NCBI RefSeq assembly: GCF_007827045.1
Contig: NZ_RPFW01000004.1
Coordinates: forward strand, 310,001 to 374,000
Source: Trebonia kvetii
GTDB taxonomy: Bacteria > Actinomycetota > Actinomycetes > Streptosporangiales > Streptosporangiaceae
Direction: 5' to 3'
DNA: 64,000 nucleotides
Shown: positions 25,546 through 33,887 of the stretch, piece by piece
Layout of the letters: each line of letters opens with the position of its first letter
Position numbering within the stretch: position 1 is the stretch's first letter
Program-made: the position numbers and the translations under genes
Notes under the pieces: model-generated
The model's database searches: none
What the model was told of the DNA's origin: nothing
Seen by the model: the letters and a program-made list of their open reading frames with translations, nothing else

Positions 25546-26093
25546 GGATCGGCGTGGTCGACCTCGAGGCGGCGCGCGATGCGACGCTGCCGGACGTGCT
25601 GCCCGCACCGGGAGAGCCGTTCCGCGTCCTGTTCACCGGGATCAATCCCGGGCTGTATTCGGCCGCGACCGGCTGGCACTTCGCCAGGCCGGGCAACCGC
25701 TTCTGGGCAGCCCTGCACGGCTCGGGTTTCACTCCCACCCTGCTCAAGCCCTCGCAGCAGCAGGAACTCACCCGCTACGGCCTCGGCATCACCAACGTCG
25801 CGCCCCGCGCGACCGCCCAGGCCGCCGAGCTGTCGGTCGCCGAGCTCAAGGAGGGCGGCGCGCGTCTCCTCGCCCTGATCGAGTCCCGCTGTCCCCGCTT
25901 CGTCGCGATCGCCGGCGTCACCGCCTACCGCGTCGCCTTCGGCCGCCCCAAGGCGGCCATCGGCCCCCAGCCAGAAACCCTCGGCCGCGCCCGCCTGTGG
26001 ATCCTCCCAAACCCAAGCGGCCTCAACGCCTCCTGGCAACTCCCCAGGCTCGCCGAGGCGTTCCGCGAGCTGAATGAAGCTGTAGGTCCTTAG
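25542..26093 (+). CDS. mug: G/U mismatch-specific DNA glycosylase (Mug/TDG family)
   Basis: A 183-residue uracil-DNA glycosylase family 2 protein. Motif 1 is TGINPGLYSAATGWHFARPGNRFW (Asn of GINPG activates water) and motif 2 is LPNPSGLNA, the DNA-intercalating loop; KPSQQQELTRYGLGITN lies between. It removes uracil or thymine from mismatches with G. The start GTG 25542 overlaps the epimerase stop; GTG 25554 is an alternative. Confidence 0.92.
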   Translation: MRIGVVDLEAARDATLPDVLPAPGEPFRVLFTGINPGLYSAATGWHFARPGNRFWAALHGSGFTPTLLKPSQQQELTRYGLGITNVAPRATAQAAELSVAELKEGGARLLALIESRCPRFVAIAGVTAYRVAFGRPKAAIGPQPETLGRARLWILPNPSGLNASWQLPRLAEAFRELNEAVGP

Positions 26094-26100
26094 AGAAGCA

Positions 26101-26140
26101 TGGTATATCATGGATAACGCTTGATAGCGATGGTATACCA
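26101..26140. promoter_or_regulatory. Two operator-like sites upstream of hipBA
   Basis: TGGTATACCA (26131-26140) is a perfect 10-bp palindrome, and TGGTATATCA (26101-26110) is an 8/10 copy exactly 30 bp upstream, three helical turns away. The region is strikingly AT-rich. Toxin-antitoxin promoters are usually repressed by the antitoxin through such paired sites, so these are probable HipB operators. Confidence 0.6.
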
Positions 26141-26164
26141 GCGCTTCCTGGTTGTGAGGTCCTC

Positions 26165-26497
26165 GTGCGTCGTCCCCATTCCTACTCACCGGAAGTTCTC
26201 GACGCCGCGCGCGTGCTTGGACTCAGGATTGCCGAAGGGCGCCGCCTGCGGAGGTGGACGCAGGCGGAACTGTGCGAGCGCGCAAGCGTTTCCTCGACGA
26301 CATTGCGCAATGCCGAGCGCGGCGAGCCGACGGTAGCGATCGGCGTGATGTTCGAACTCGCGGCGCTGGTCGGCGTTGAGCTCTTCGGGGTTCCCGCAGG
26401 CCAGTTGAGCGCGTTGTCCGCCCGTGAACGCGACCGCCTGGCAGTCCTGCCGTCCCGCGTCTACCCGCGGCAGGAGGCACCAGATGACGACTTCTGA
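26165..26497 (+). CDS. hipB: HipB-like XRE-family antitoxin/autorepressor
   Basis: A 110-residue DNA-binding protein with a Cro/CI helix-turn-helix: GLRIAEGRRLRRWTQAELCERASVSSTTLRNAERGEPTVAIGVMFELAALVGVELF. It starts at GTG 26165 with GTGAGG just upstream and overlaps hipA by 14 nt, the standard antitoxin-first order. It should neutralise HipA and repress the operon. The upstream palindromes fit that role. Confidence 0.88.
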   Translation: MRRPHSYSPEVLDAARVLGLRIAEGRRLRRWTQAELCERASVSSTTLRNAERGEPTVAIGVMFELAALVGVELFGVPAGQLSALSARERDRLAVLPSRVYPRQEAPDDDF

Positions 26498-27731
26498 CCC
26501 GCGGAGCGCATTTGCCTGGACCTGGCTTCCCGGAGCGGCCGAGCCGGTCGTGGTCGGCCGGATCGACGTCGAGGGGCCGCTGCACACGTTTACGTACGCT
26601 CGGTCTTACCGGCAGCGGACCGATGCCATGGCACTGTATGAGCCGGAGCTTCCGGTCAGCGCGGGGGTGCTGCGCCCGCACGGCGGCCTGACCATCGCCG
26701 GCTGCCTGCGTGATGCCGCCCCGGATTCGTGGGGACAGCGAGTCATCCTGGCACGGCACATCGGACACCTGACCGGTGACAGCGACACCAGTGAACTCAG
26801 CATGCTGACCTACCTGCTCGAATCGGGCTCAGACCGGATCGGCGCGCTGGATTTCCTGGAAAGCCCCGCCGAGTACGTCCCTCGGGACGCGCCGTCGGCC
26901 ACACTCGAACAGCTCATGGCGGCGGCCGCGGACATCGAGACGGGACGGATGCTGCCGCCGGCATTGGCCGAGGCGCTCACGCGCGGTTCCTCGATCGGCG
27001 GTGCCCGCCCGAAGGTGCTGCTGACTGCCGCAGGCCGCAGCCTGATCGCGAAATTCTCCTCCACCAGCGACATCCGGCCAGTCGTGAAGGCAGAGGCCGT
27101 CGCCATGGAACTGGCCCGCCGTTGCGGACTCAAGGTCGCTGGGTCCGAGGTCGCCCGCGTCGCGGGTAAGGACGTACTGCTCGTGGACAGGTTCGACCGG
27201 CCAGGCGGCGGACGGCGGCACCACATGGTGTCCGCACTGACGATTCTCGGCCTTGACGACTTCACCGGGGCCCGGTACGGCAGCTACGCGACTCTGGCCG
27301 ACCACGTCCGCCGGTCATTCACCGACCCCGCCGACACGCTGCGGGAGCTGTTCGGCCGCATCGTGTTCAATGTCCTCGTCGGGAACACCGACGATCATCC
27401 GCGCAACCACGCCGCGTTCGTCAACGCCGACGGCAGCCTGACCCTCACTCCCGCGTATGACATCTGCCCGCAGCCCAGATCCGTCCCCCAGGCGAACCAG
27501 GCGATGGCGATCGGCCGGGCCGGGGAGCGTTCCAGCCAGCTGAGCACCTGCCTCGGCGCAAGCGAGGTGTACCTGCTGGCCGCGGCAGAAGCGAAAGCAA
27601 TCATCGACACCCAAGTCGAGATCATCAGGACCCAGTGGCGTGACGCGGCGGACACCGCGCAACTGACCGAACTCGATCGCCGGCAGTTGTTCGGCCGGGA
27701 GATCCTCAACGAATTCGTGTTCCGTGATTGA
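26484..27731 (+). CDS. hipA: HipA-family serine/threonine kinase toxin
   Basis: A 415-residue HipA homologue with N-terminal subdomain (VVGRIDVEGPLHTFTYARSY, LPVSAGVLRPHGGLT) and HipA_C kinase core: GGARPKVLLTAAGRSLIAKFSS (Gly-rich loop and Lys), LLVDRFDR, FNVLVGNTDDHPRNHAAFV with the catalytic Asp and Asn, and LTPAYDICP with the metal-binding Asp. HipA toxins phosphorylate proteins such as glutamyl-tRNA synthetase and induce dormancy. ATG 26484 was chosen for the CAGGAGG site 6 nt upstream. The catalytic residues look intact, so the toxin should be active. Confidence 0.92.
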   Translation: MTTSDPRSAFAWTWLPGAAEPVVVGRIDVEGPLHTFTYARSYRQRTDAMALYEPELPVSAGVLRPHGGLTIAGCLRDAAPDSWGQRVILARHIGHLTGDSDTSELSMLTYLLESGSDRIGALDFLESPAEYVPRDAPSATLEQLMAAAADIETGRMLPPALAEALTRGSSIGGARPKVLLTAAGRSLIAKFSSTSDIRPVVKAEAVAMELARRCGLKVAGSEVARVAGKDVLLVDRFDRPGGGRRHHMVSALTILGLDDFTGARYGSYATLADHVRRSFTDPADTLRELFGRIVFNVLVGNTDDHPRNHAAFVNADGSLTLTPAYDICPQPRSVPQANQAMAIGRAGERSSQLSTCLGASEVYLLAAAEAKAIIDTQVEIIRTQWRDAADTAQLTELDRRQLFGREILNEFVFRD

Positions 27732-27904
27732 TCGCACCGCCGCTGGGCGCGCCGCGGCACCTTAACACGCGGCAGTGGCCGGGATCACACCCTTTCCCCC
27801 GTCCGGTACCAATCCCGTTTTGCTCATCGCCCGTACTGGTATCGATAGGTGCTTGGGGCGATGCACTGGCGCGGCAGTACCGCGCTAGACGGGAGATGAA
27901 CAGA

Positions 27905-28525
27905 ATGACAAGGTCCATGGTGAAGCGGATGTCCCCGGCGGCCAAGCTGGCCACTGGCGTGGGCGGCGCGGCCGCCGTGGCGGTCCTTGCGGCAGCGTGC
28001 TCCAGCGGGAGCAGCACAAGCAGCAGTCCTGGGGGCGCGGCGGCAACTCCGGCCGGCGCGTCAAGCAGTGCAGGCGGATCGGGCTCCACGGTCATTAAGA
28101 CCGCCTCGTCGTCGGCTGGCACGATCCTGACCGACGGCTCGGGTCGCGCCGTGTACTTGTGGACGAAGGACGGCAGCGGCATGTCCGCCTGCTCAGGGGC
28201 GTGCGCCGGAGCCTGGCCGCCGTTGATGGCGAGCGGCACCGTGACCGCCTCCGGCAGTGCCAAGGCCAGCGACCTGGGCTCGATCACCCGGTCCGACGGG
28301 AGCAAGCAGGTGACTTACGACGGGCACGCGCTGTACTACTACGTCGGCGACTCGGGATCGGGTACGGCCAGCGGCCAGGGGAGCACTCAGTTCGGCGCGA
28401 AGTGGTGGCTCGTCTCGCCCAGGGGCAGCGACGTGACCGCGTCGGTGAGCTCGTTCACCACGAGCGCCGGCGGGTCTTCGCCGGCTACCCAGGCGCCAAC
28501 CATGAAGACCGTCGGCGGCTACTGA
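27905..28525 (+). CDS. COG4315-type lipoprotein (secreted repeat of unknown function)
   Basis: The signal peptide ends in VLAAAC with lipobox Cys32, followed by a Ser/Gly-rich spacer and a COG4315 domain: ILTDGSGRAVYLWTKDGS, CSGACAGAWPPL and ITRSDGSKQVTYDGHALYYYVGD. The Y-x-(FWY)-x-x-D-type signature and the C-x3-C-x3-WPP motif are typical; relatives bind haem or metals or act in electron transfer, but this is not settled. ATG 27905 is favoured over 27896 because GGGAG then sits at correct distance. It heads a cluster with a membrane protein and an ECF sigma/anti-sigma pair. Confidence 0.8.
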   Translation: MTRSMVKRMSPAAKLATGVGGAAAVAVLAAACSSGSSTSSSPGGAAATPAGASSSAGGSGSTVIKTASSSAGTILTDGSGRAVYLWTKDGSGMSACSGACAGAWPPLMASGTVTASGSAKASDLGSITRSDGSKQVTYDGHALYYYVGDSGSGTASGQGSTQFGAKWWLVSPRGSDVTASVSSFTTSAGGSSPATQAPTMKTVGGY

Positions 28526-28614
28526 CCGGCGATCACGGACTCTGGGATGGCCATGTTCCTCGCCGGAATGCCGGGCAACAGCGCCGGCCAAACCCGGTCC
28601 GTGGCCGGCCAGAC

Positions 28615-28652
28615 CCGGCCCGGGGAGGGCGTGCAGGCACTCCCCGGGCCGG
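28615..28652. terminator. Hairpin between the lipoprotein and membrane-protein genes
   Basis: A perfect 13-bp stem CCGGCCCGGGGAG / CTCCCCGGGCCGG encloses a 12-nt loop, with no U-run after it. Just upstream GCCGGCCAAACCCGG (28583-28597) is repeated with one change at 28604-28618. It may partly terminate or stabilise the lipoprotein message. Confidence 0.6.
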
Positions 28653-28690
28653 CCATCGGATCTTCCTGACACACCAAGGGGGTAAGTGTC

Positions 28691-29176
28691 ATGTTCAACC
28701 GCGAAAGCGTCATCGGGTTCCTGCTCCGCAGGCCGGGTGCGCTGAACTCGCAGATCGCCCGTTGGGCCGTCCTCGCGCTGACCACGACAGGAGCTGGTTT
28801 TCTCGTCTGGTCCGGCGTGATCCACCTGATGCTGTGGTCGGACGGCTACAAGGACATCAGCGTGATCGGGCCGCTGTTCCTGCTGCAAGGCATCGCGAGC
28901 ATCGTCATCGCGGTGGCCGTCGTGGCGTTTCGCTGGCTCGCGCTGCTCGTCATCGGCGCGGTGACCGGCGTCGCGACCGCCGTCGGGCTGCTGCTCAGCG
29001 TGAACGTCGGGCTGTTCGGTTTTACCGAGAGCCTGGCATCTCCCTACGCGGAGCTCTCCCTGGCGGTCGAGTTCACCGCCGCCTTCGTGCTGCTCGTCGC
29101 CGCGTGCCTGCTCGCGTTCGCACAGCCGGCCGCGCAGGTAGTCGGCCGACGGTCACCGGTGCCGACACGTACCTGA
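28691..29176 (+). CDS. Small four-helix membrane protein
   Basis: A 161-residue integral membrane protein with about four helices: WAVLALTTTGAGFLVWSGVIHLMLW, VIGPLFLLQGIASIVIAVAVVAF, LALLVIGAVTGVATAVGLLLSVNVGLF and LAVEFTAAFVLLVAACLLAF. It resembles uncharacterised actinobacterial membrane proteins with DoxX-like spacing, but no family is certain. AAGGGGG precedes the ATG. Its position between the lipoprotein and the sigma factor suggests a shared regulon. Confidence 0.6.
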   Translation: MFNRESVIGFLLRRPGALNSQIARWAVLALTTTGAGFLVWSGVIHLMLWSDGYKDISVIGPLFLLQGIASIVIAVAVVAFRWLALLVIGAVTGVATAVGLLLSVNVGLFGFTESLASPYAELSLAVEFTAAFVLLVAACLLAFAQPAAQVVGRRSPVPTRT

Positions 29177-29184
29177 GGCACGCG

Positions 29185-29197
29185 GACAATGGGCATC
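29185..29197 (+). promoter_or_regulatory. Leaderless-type -10 upstream of the sigma factor
   Basis: GACAAT (29185-29190) lies seven bases before ATG 29198, the same arrangement as at several other genes here. It would give the sigma/anti-sigma pair its own promoter. Confidence 0.35.
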
Positions 29198-29770
29198 ATG
29201 AGCACGGCAGGCGACAGGCAGTCCGATGAGTCGCTGCTCGCCGGCCTCGGCGCGGGCGACGCCGAGCCGGCCGTGGCGTTCGTCCGCCGCTTCCAGCGGA
29301 TCGTCTTCGGCGTGGCGCTCGCTGTCACCGGCGACTCGGCCACTGCGGAGGACGTCGCGCAGCAGGCGTTCGAGCAGGCGTGGCGGCACGCGTCGGTGTA
29401 CGACTCCCGGCGCGGTTCGGTCAGGACATGGCTGACGACGATCGCACACAACTTGGCGATCGACGTCGTCCGTGCCCGCTCAGCGGTGCCGATGGACCCG
29501 GATGACCTGCCGGTGCTGCTCGCCGCGATGACCGACAGCCCGGAGCGGATGGCGGTCGCCAACGACAGCGCCGAGGGAGTGCGACGGGCCCTCACCCGGC
29601 TGCCCGAGCCTCAGGCGCGTGCGGTGGCCATGGCGGGGATATATGGCATGACAGCACGACAAATCGCCGATACTGAGGGAATTCCCCTCGGTACCGCGAA
29701 GACGCGGATAAGAGACGGCATGCAGAAACTGCGGGCCGCCTTCCTCCCGGAGGAGGCGGGAGATGAGTGA
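29198..29770 (+). CDS. ECF RNA polymerase sigma factor (SigK/SigL-like)
   Basis: A group 4 sigma factor of about 190 residues. Region 2 shows FQRIVFGVALAVTGDSATAEDVAQQAFEQAWRHA and RGSVRTWLTTIAHNLAIDVVRAR; region 4 shows RALTRLPEPQARAVAMAGIYGMTARQIADTEGIPLGTAKTRIRDGMQKL. The start may be ATG 29189 or 29198; 29198 fits the upstream -10. The 3' end overlaps the anti-sigma gene by 8 nt. Targets probably include the preceding lipoprotein and membrane protein. Confidence 0.92.
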   Translation: MSTAGDRQSDESLLAGLGAGDAEPAVAFVRRFQRIVFGVALAVTGDSATAEDVAQQAFEQAWRHASVYDSRRGSVRTWLTTIAHNLAIDVVRARSAVPMDPDDLPVLLAAMTDSPERMAVANDSAEGVRRALTRLPEPQARAVAMAGIYGMTARQIADTEGIPLGTAKTRIRDGMQKLRAAFLPEEAGDE

Positions 29771-30644
29771 GCTAAACGACATGACATGCCCAGAACTGGC
29801 CGACGCCGCCGCCGAGCTGGCGCTCGGCGTGCTGACGGGTCGCGAGCGCGCGATCGCGATCGCGCACCTGGACGGGTGCGACGCGTGCCGCGAGCATGTG
29901 CGCCAGCTGATGGCCACCGGCGAGCAGTTGCGGGAGTTGCTGCCTGCCGCCGAGCCGCCTGCCGGATTCGAGATCCGGGTGCTTGAGCGGCTCGGGCTGC
30001 CGGCGCCCGCGGAGCACGAGGTGGCGCAGGACCCCGAGGACGACGACGAGCAGGAGACACGTCCGTCGCCGATCCCGGCAAGAACGCTTACGCCGCGGCA
30101 CCGGGAGGCAGGCAGGGACACGAGGCGTCCCGGCGCCGAACAGCCCGGCGCGCCCCAGGCCAGACCCGACGGCGCTGGGCCAGACGGAAGCAGGCCCGGC
30201 GGAACCAGGAGGCGCGGTCCCGGCCGGATGCGCCGGATGCTGGCAGCCGGCGGGGTGGGTCTCGCCATCGTCGTGGCGGGCCTCGGCGGCTGGCGGGTAG
30301 GCGTGGCCAACGCGCCCGCGGCAGTGTCCGCGAGCGGGCCGCTGACCTCAGGCAACCTGGTGTCCGCGAACAACAAGCAGGTCGGGCAGGTCTTCCTCTA
30401 CTCGTACTCGGGTAAGCCGGAATGGCTATACATGTCCATCGACATGGGCTCCGGCAACGGAGAGGTGACCTGCCAGGTTATCGGCGAGGACGGCCGGGTC
30501 ACTACGATCGGCTCATTCCGGCTCGCCGACGGGCAGGGCGCGTGGGGCGCCCCCGCCCCGGCATACCTGGGGGACCTGAGCGGGGCCCGGCTGGTCGACA
30601 ACAACGGGACCGTGATCGCCACCGGCACCTTCAACACCGCATAA
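29763..30644 (+). CDS. Zinc-finger anti-sigma factor (RskA-like)
   Basis: The N-terminal anti-sigma domain has the zinc motif H35-x3-C39-x2-C42 in AHLDGCDACREH. A charged Pro/Arg/Gly linker (about 85-155) leads to one transmembrane helix (about 158-178) and an outer domain of about 115 residues ending FRLADGQGAWGAPAP and LVDNNGTVIATGTF, resembling RskA outer domains. It should hold the sigma factor at the membrane and release it by proteolysis or redox change. The overlap with the sigma gene supports cognate pairing. Confidence 0.88.
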   Translation: MSELNDMTCPELADAAAELALGVLTGRERAIAIAHLDGCDACREHVRQLMATGEQLRELLPAAEPPAGFEIRVLERLGLPAPAEHEVAQDPEDDDEQETRPSPIPARTLTPRHREAGRDTRRPGAEQPGAPQARPDGAGPDGSRPGGTRRRGPGRMRRMLAAGGVGLAIVVAGLGGWRVGVANAPAAVSASGPLTSGNLVSANNKQVGQVFLYSYSGKPEWLYMSIDMGSGNGEVTCQVIGEDGRVTTIGSFRLADGQGAWGAPAPAYLGDLSGARLVDNNGTVIATGTFNTA

Positions 30645-30759
30645 CGTCAGTCGGCCTCAACCGCGCAAGTCCAGCGGCACAATCCAGACGAATCGATCTA
30701 GACTGAATGAACGTCACAGTTTCGGTCGCGTCGATCCAGAGACTGGTGCGAGGTGGGGC

Positions 30760-32625
30760 ATGGCCGTCGGACCGGGAACGATCCTCGACGAGAGATACCG
30801 GGTCGATGAAGTGCTGGGCAACGGCGGCATGGGAGCTGTCTGGCGCGGCCATGATCCCAGGCTCAACCGCAAGGTCGCGATCAAGGTCCTGCGGAGCGAT
30901 CACCCAGATCCCCAGCTGATCAGCCGCTTCCGGCGCGAGGCAGAGATCCTGGGCAATCTCAATCATGCGGGGATCACCGTCGCTTACGACTGCGGACAAC
31001 ATGACGGGCAATTTTTCATCGTCATGGAATTGCTTGAGGGCAGTGACCTTGCCGCGATACTCGAGTCACGTTCCGGCGGACTGCCTGTGGCCAGGACGGT
31101 GGCGCTCGCGGTCCAGGCGGCGAAGGCGCTGGCCGCAGCCCACGGCAAGGGCGTAGTGCACCGCGACATCAAGCCGTCGAACCTGTTCATCGTGAGTGAC
31201 GACCACCTCAAGCTCTGCGACTTCGGCATCGCGAAGTGGGTCGGCGGTGACAGGACGCGTACCCAGCCCGGGCTCGTCATGGGAACCCCCGCGTACATGT
31301 CGCCGGAGCAGAGTGGTAGCGCCGACGCAGCGGACGAACTCTCAGACCTGTACTCGCTCGGCTGTGTCGTGTACGAAATGCTGACCGGCTTCCCGCCCTT
31401 CGGCAGGGCCCATGACTGGGCGAGGGTCGACCGGTCCCAATGGGACGTACCGCCCCAGTCGCCCCGCGGCATCGAGCCCGTTCCGCCGGAGCTCACCTCC
31501 CTGATCCTCGGGCTGCTCCAACGGGACCGGACCAAGCGGCCACGGTCAGCGTCCGTCGTCGCGGAAAAGCTGAGAGAGATCGAGACCGGACGAGTGGGCG
31601 GCCGCCGTCGACAGGAACAACCACGGGGGCAGGAGGCACCTCGCGCCGACCGGCCGCGTAACGCGCCGCCGCCACACCCCATCACGGCTGCGGAGTTGCG
31701 CGCGATGGGACCCGAGAGCGCCGCGGACTACCTTGAGAAGGTCCGCTCCCCTGACACGGCGGCCGACGCGCTGAACGACATGAAAGACGACGAAGTCGCG
31801 GCGATCTTGAGGCTGCTCAGTCACGCCCGGGCCGCAGCCTTCCTGGAGGTCCTGCGGGAACCTGTGCACGCGGCGCGGATCCTGGGGCGGGTGGGCTCAA
31901 AACAGCAAGCCGGCATCGCAGCCAGCTTCCGCAAGCCCAATGTGACCGGACTGATTCTCGACGCCATGCCGCCGGCAACGGCCGCAAGGCTGACGGCGTC
32001 GCTTGAGGAGCGGTTTCTCGCTCACGCGCTCGTGGTGATGGAAAGGTCGCACGCCCTCGATGTGCTCGACGCTATTGACATGGGCCGACGCAAGATCGTC
32101 ATGGAGCACCTGATGTCAGCCGACGACGCGGGAGTCCTGCACGCCCTTGCCAAGGTGCGGCTGTCCGAGGCGGAAAAACGCATTAGCGCCGCCCAAGCTC
32201 GCGCTCAGTTGCAGGCCGCCCGGCGCCAGCGGCAGGCAGAACTGCTGCCGTGGTCAATATCCGTCGCGAGTTCGGCCTGGCTGCTCGCCGCGACCACGGT
32301 CGCGTTTGACGTCGGCGCAACTGCCTTGAACTGGGAATCCTGGCCGTGGCTGTTTCTATTCATCCCGGTCGCCCTGCTTTCGGTGACAGGTGCGATCGCC
32401 GCGGTGAGCGCTCGGTTCACTCAGGTGCGCATGGCCGCCCTGGCAGCAGCACTGTTCCTGACGGCCAGCGCAGCGGCCGTCCTTCTCGTGCTGCGGGCGG
32501 TGCCGGGGGATGTCGGCATCCCCCTGGTCGTGGTCGCGCCACTGATCGGTGGCACGGTCGTCACAATCCAGTTGGGCAATGAAGATGCTCATCGGCGCAC
32601 CTTATGGTGCCGCGAAGACGCCTGA
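30760..32625 (+). CDS. Membrane Ser/Thr protein kinase with MgtE-N-like helical repeats
   Basis: A 621-residue Hanks-type kinase. The catalytic domain (1-270) has GNGGMG, Lys42 in VAIKVL, HRD (134-136) in VVHRDIKPSNLF and DFG (154-156). After a basic linker, residues 310-460 form a run of short helices such as MKDDEVAAILRLLSHARAAAFLEVL and MPPATAARLTASL, resembling the MgtE intracellular N domain superhelix. An Ala/Arg/Gln-rich helix then leads to four C-terminal membrane helices (about 497-606). Usual PknB sensor repeats are absent. A TAGACT (30699-30704) may be the -10. Its 3' end overlaps the opposite amidohydrolase by 24 nt. Confidence 0.85.
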   Translation: MAVGPGTILDERYRVDEVLGNGGMGAVWRGHDPRLNRKVAIKVLRSDHPDPQLISRFRREAEILGNLNHAGITVAYDCGQHDGQFFIVMELLEGSDLAAILESRSGGLPVARTVALAVQAAKALAAAHGKGVVHRDIKPSNLFIVSDDHLKLCDFGIAKWVGGDRTRTQPGLVMGTPAYMSPEQSGSADAADELSDLYSLGCVVYEMLTGFPPFGRAHDWARVDRSQWDVPPQSPRGIEPVPPELTSLILGLLQRDRTKRPRSASVVAEKLREIETGRVGGRRRQEQPRGQEAPRADRPRNAPPPHPITAAELRAMGPESAADYLEKVRSPDTAADALNDMKDDEVAAILRLLSHARAAAFLEVLREPVHAARILGRVGSKQQAGIAASFRKPNVTGLILDAMPPATAARLTASLEERFLAHALVVMERSHALDVLDAIDMGRRKIVMEHLMSADDAGVLHALAKVRLSEAEKRISAAQARAQLQAARRQRQAELLPWSISVASSAWLLAATTVAFDVGATALNWESWPWLFLFIPVALLSVTGAIAAVSARFTQVRMAALAAALFLTASAAAVLLVLRAVPGDVGIPLVVVAPLIGGTVVTIQLGNEDAHRRTLWCREDA

Positions 32626-33846
32626 CCGGGCCGTGTAGTCGTAGCGGTACACCTCGCGCCCGCCGATCCAGGCCTGCTCGACCCGGGACATGACATCGAA
32701 GGGATCGCCCGACCACAGCACCACGTCGCCGTCCTTGCCGGGAACCAGCGAGCCGATCCTGTCATCGACGCGCATGATCCGTGCCGGGTTGATGGTGACC
32801 GCACGCAGCGCGGTCTCCCGGTCCAGGCCCTCCCTGACGGCGAGCGCCGCCTGGACGATCAGCAGGTGAACCGGGACCACCGGGTGGTCGGTCGCGATCG
32901 AGATGGTGACCCCGGCCGCCGCGAGCAGCCCGGGGTTGGCCATCGTCCGGTTCCGCAGCTCGACCTTGGACCTGGCCGTGATCAGCGGACCGGTGACCAC
33001 GGGGACGCCGGCGGCGGCGATCTTGTCAGCGATCAGGTAGGCCTCGGTGCCGTGGTCGATGACCAGGTCGTAGCCGAACTCCGCGGCAAGCCGCAGCGCC
33101 GTCGCGATGTCGTCGGCGCGGTGGCAGTGCTGGCGCCAGGGGATCTCACGCCGCAGCACGCGGCCAAGCGCCTCGAGTTTCAGGTCGCGTGGCGGTGGAA
33201 CCCGATCCCGTTCGGATGGATCTTCTCGGGATTTCTCCAGGTAGTTGACCGCGTCCACCAGCGCGGCGCGAATCGCGGCGGCGGTGCCGAGGCGGCTTGA
33301 CGGGTTGACCCGGCGCTCGCCGAGCACCCGCTTGGGGTTCTCGCCGAGCGCGGACTTCATGCCGGCGGGGGAGCGGAGCACCATGTCATCCACGGTCCGG
33401 CCCCAGGTGTGCATCGCGACCGTCTGGCCGCCGACTGGGTTGCCCGAACCGGGGGTGATGCCCGCGGTCAGCACGCCGCCGCCGATCGCGTCGCGGAACC
33501 CCTCGTCGGCCGGGTTGATCGCGTCCAGCACCCGGACCTGCGCCTGGATCGGGCCGGTGAGCTCGTTGGTGTCGTGGCCGGCCCAGCCCTCTCCCTCCTC
33601 GCGGGCGCCCAGGTGGGTGTGCGCGTCGATCAGCCCGGGCAGCACCCAGCGGCCGCCGGCGTCGATCACCTCCACCCCCGGCGGAACCTGGATGCCGGGG
33701 CCGACCTCGGCGATCCTGCCGTCGATGATCAGCACGGTGCCGCCGTCGATGGGCTCGCCTTCGACAGGGACGACGTACCCGCCCGTGATCGCGATGCTCC
33801 GGCCGCTCCGGTCGTCAAGCGTCAACGCCACCGCCCCTTCGGTCAA
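32602..33846 (-). CDS. Amidohydrolase (imidazolonepropionase-like)
   Basis: A 414-residue metal-dependent hydrolase: VLIIDGRIAEVGPGI and GRWVLPGLIDAHTHLG (HxH metal site), the His in PWRQHCHRADD, the second in YDLVIDHGTEAY, the Asp in ISIATDHPVVP and the closing NPARIMRVDDRIGSLVPGKDGDVVLWSGDP. This is the pattern of the imidazolonepropionase/prolidase-like group. The start is TTG 33846 with AGCAGGA upstream. The substrate is unknown. It converges on the kinase with a 24-nt overlap. Confidence 0.88.
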   Translation of the reverse strand: MTEGAVALTLDDRSGRSIAITGGYVVPVEGEPIDGGTVLIIDGRIAEVGPGIQVPPGVEVIDAGGRWVLPGLIDAHTHLGAREEGEGWAGHDTNELTGPIQAQVRVLDAINPADEGFRDAIGGGVLTAGITPGSGNPVGGQTVAMHTWGRTVDDMVLRSPAGMKSALGENPKRVLGERRVNPSSRLGTAAAIRAALVDAVNYLEKSREDPSERDRVPPPRDLKLEALGRVLRREIPWRQHCHRADDIATALRLAAEFGYDLVIDHGTEAYLIADKIAAAGVPVVTGPLITARSKVELRNRTMANPGLLAAAGVTISIATDHPVVPVHLLIVQAALAVREGLDRETALRAVTINPARIMRVDDRIGSLVPGKDGDVVLWSGDPFDVMSRVEQAWIGGREVYRYDYTARSGVFAAP

Positions 33847-33887
33847 CGGATTCCTGCTGACTAACCGGTCGTATCACAGCACACGGG

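Noticed and set aside
25542-26093. Longer start at 25275 for the Mug glycosylase
   Set aside because: That extension overlaps the epimerase catalytic region in another frame; the GTGA overlap start fits family length.
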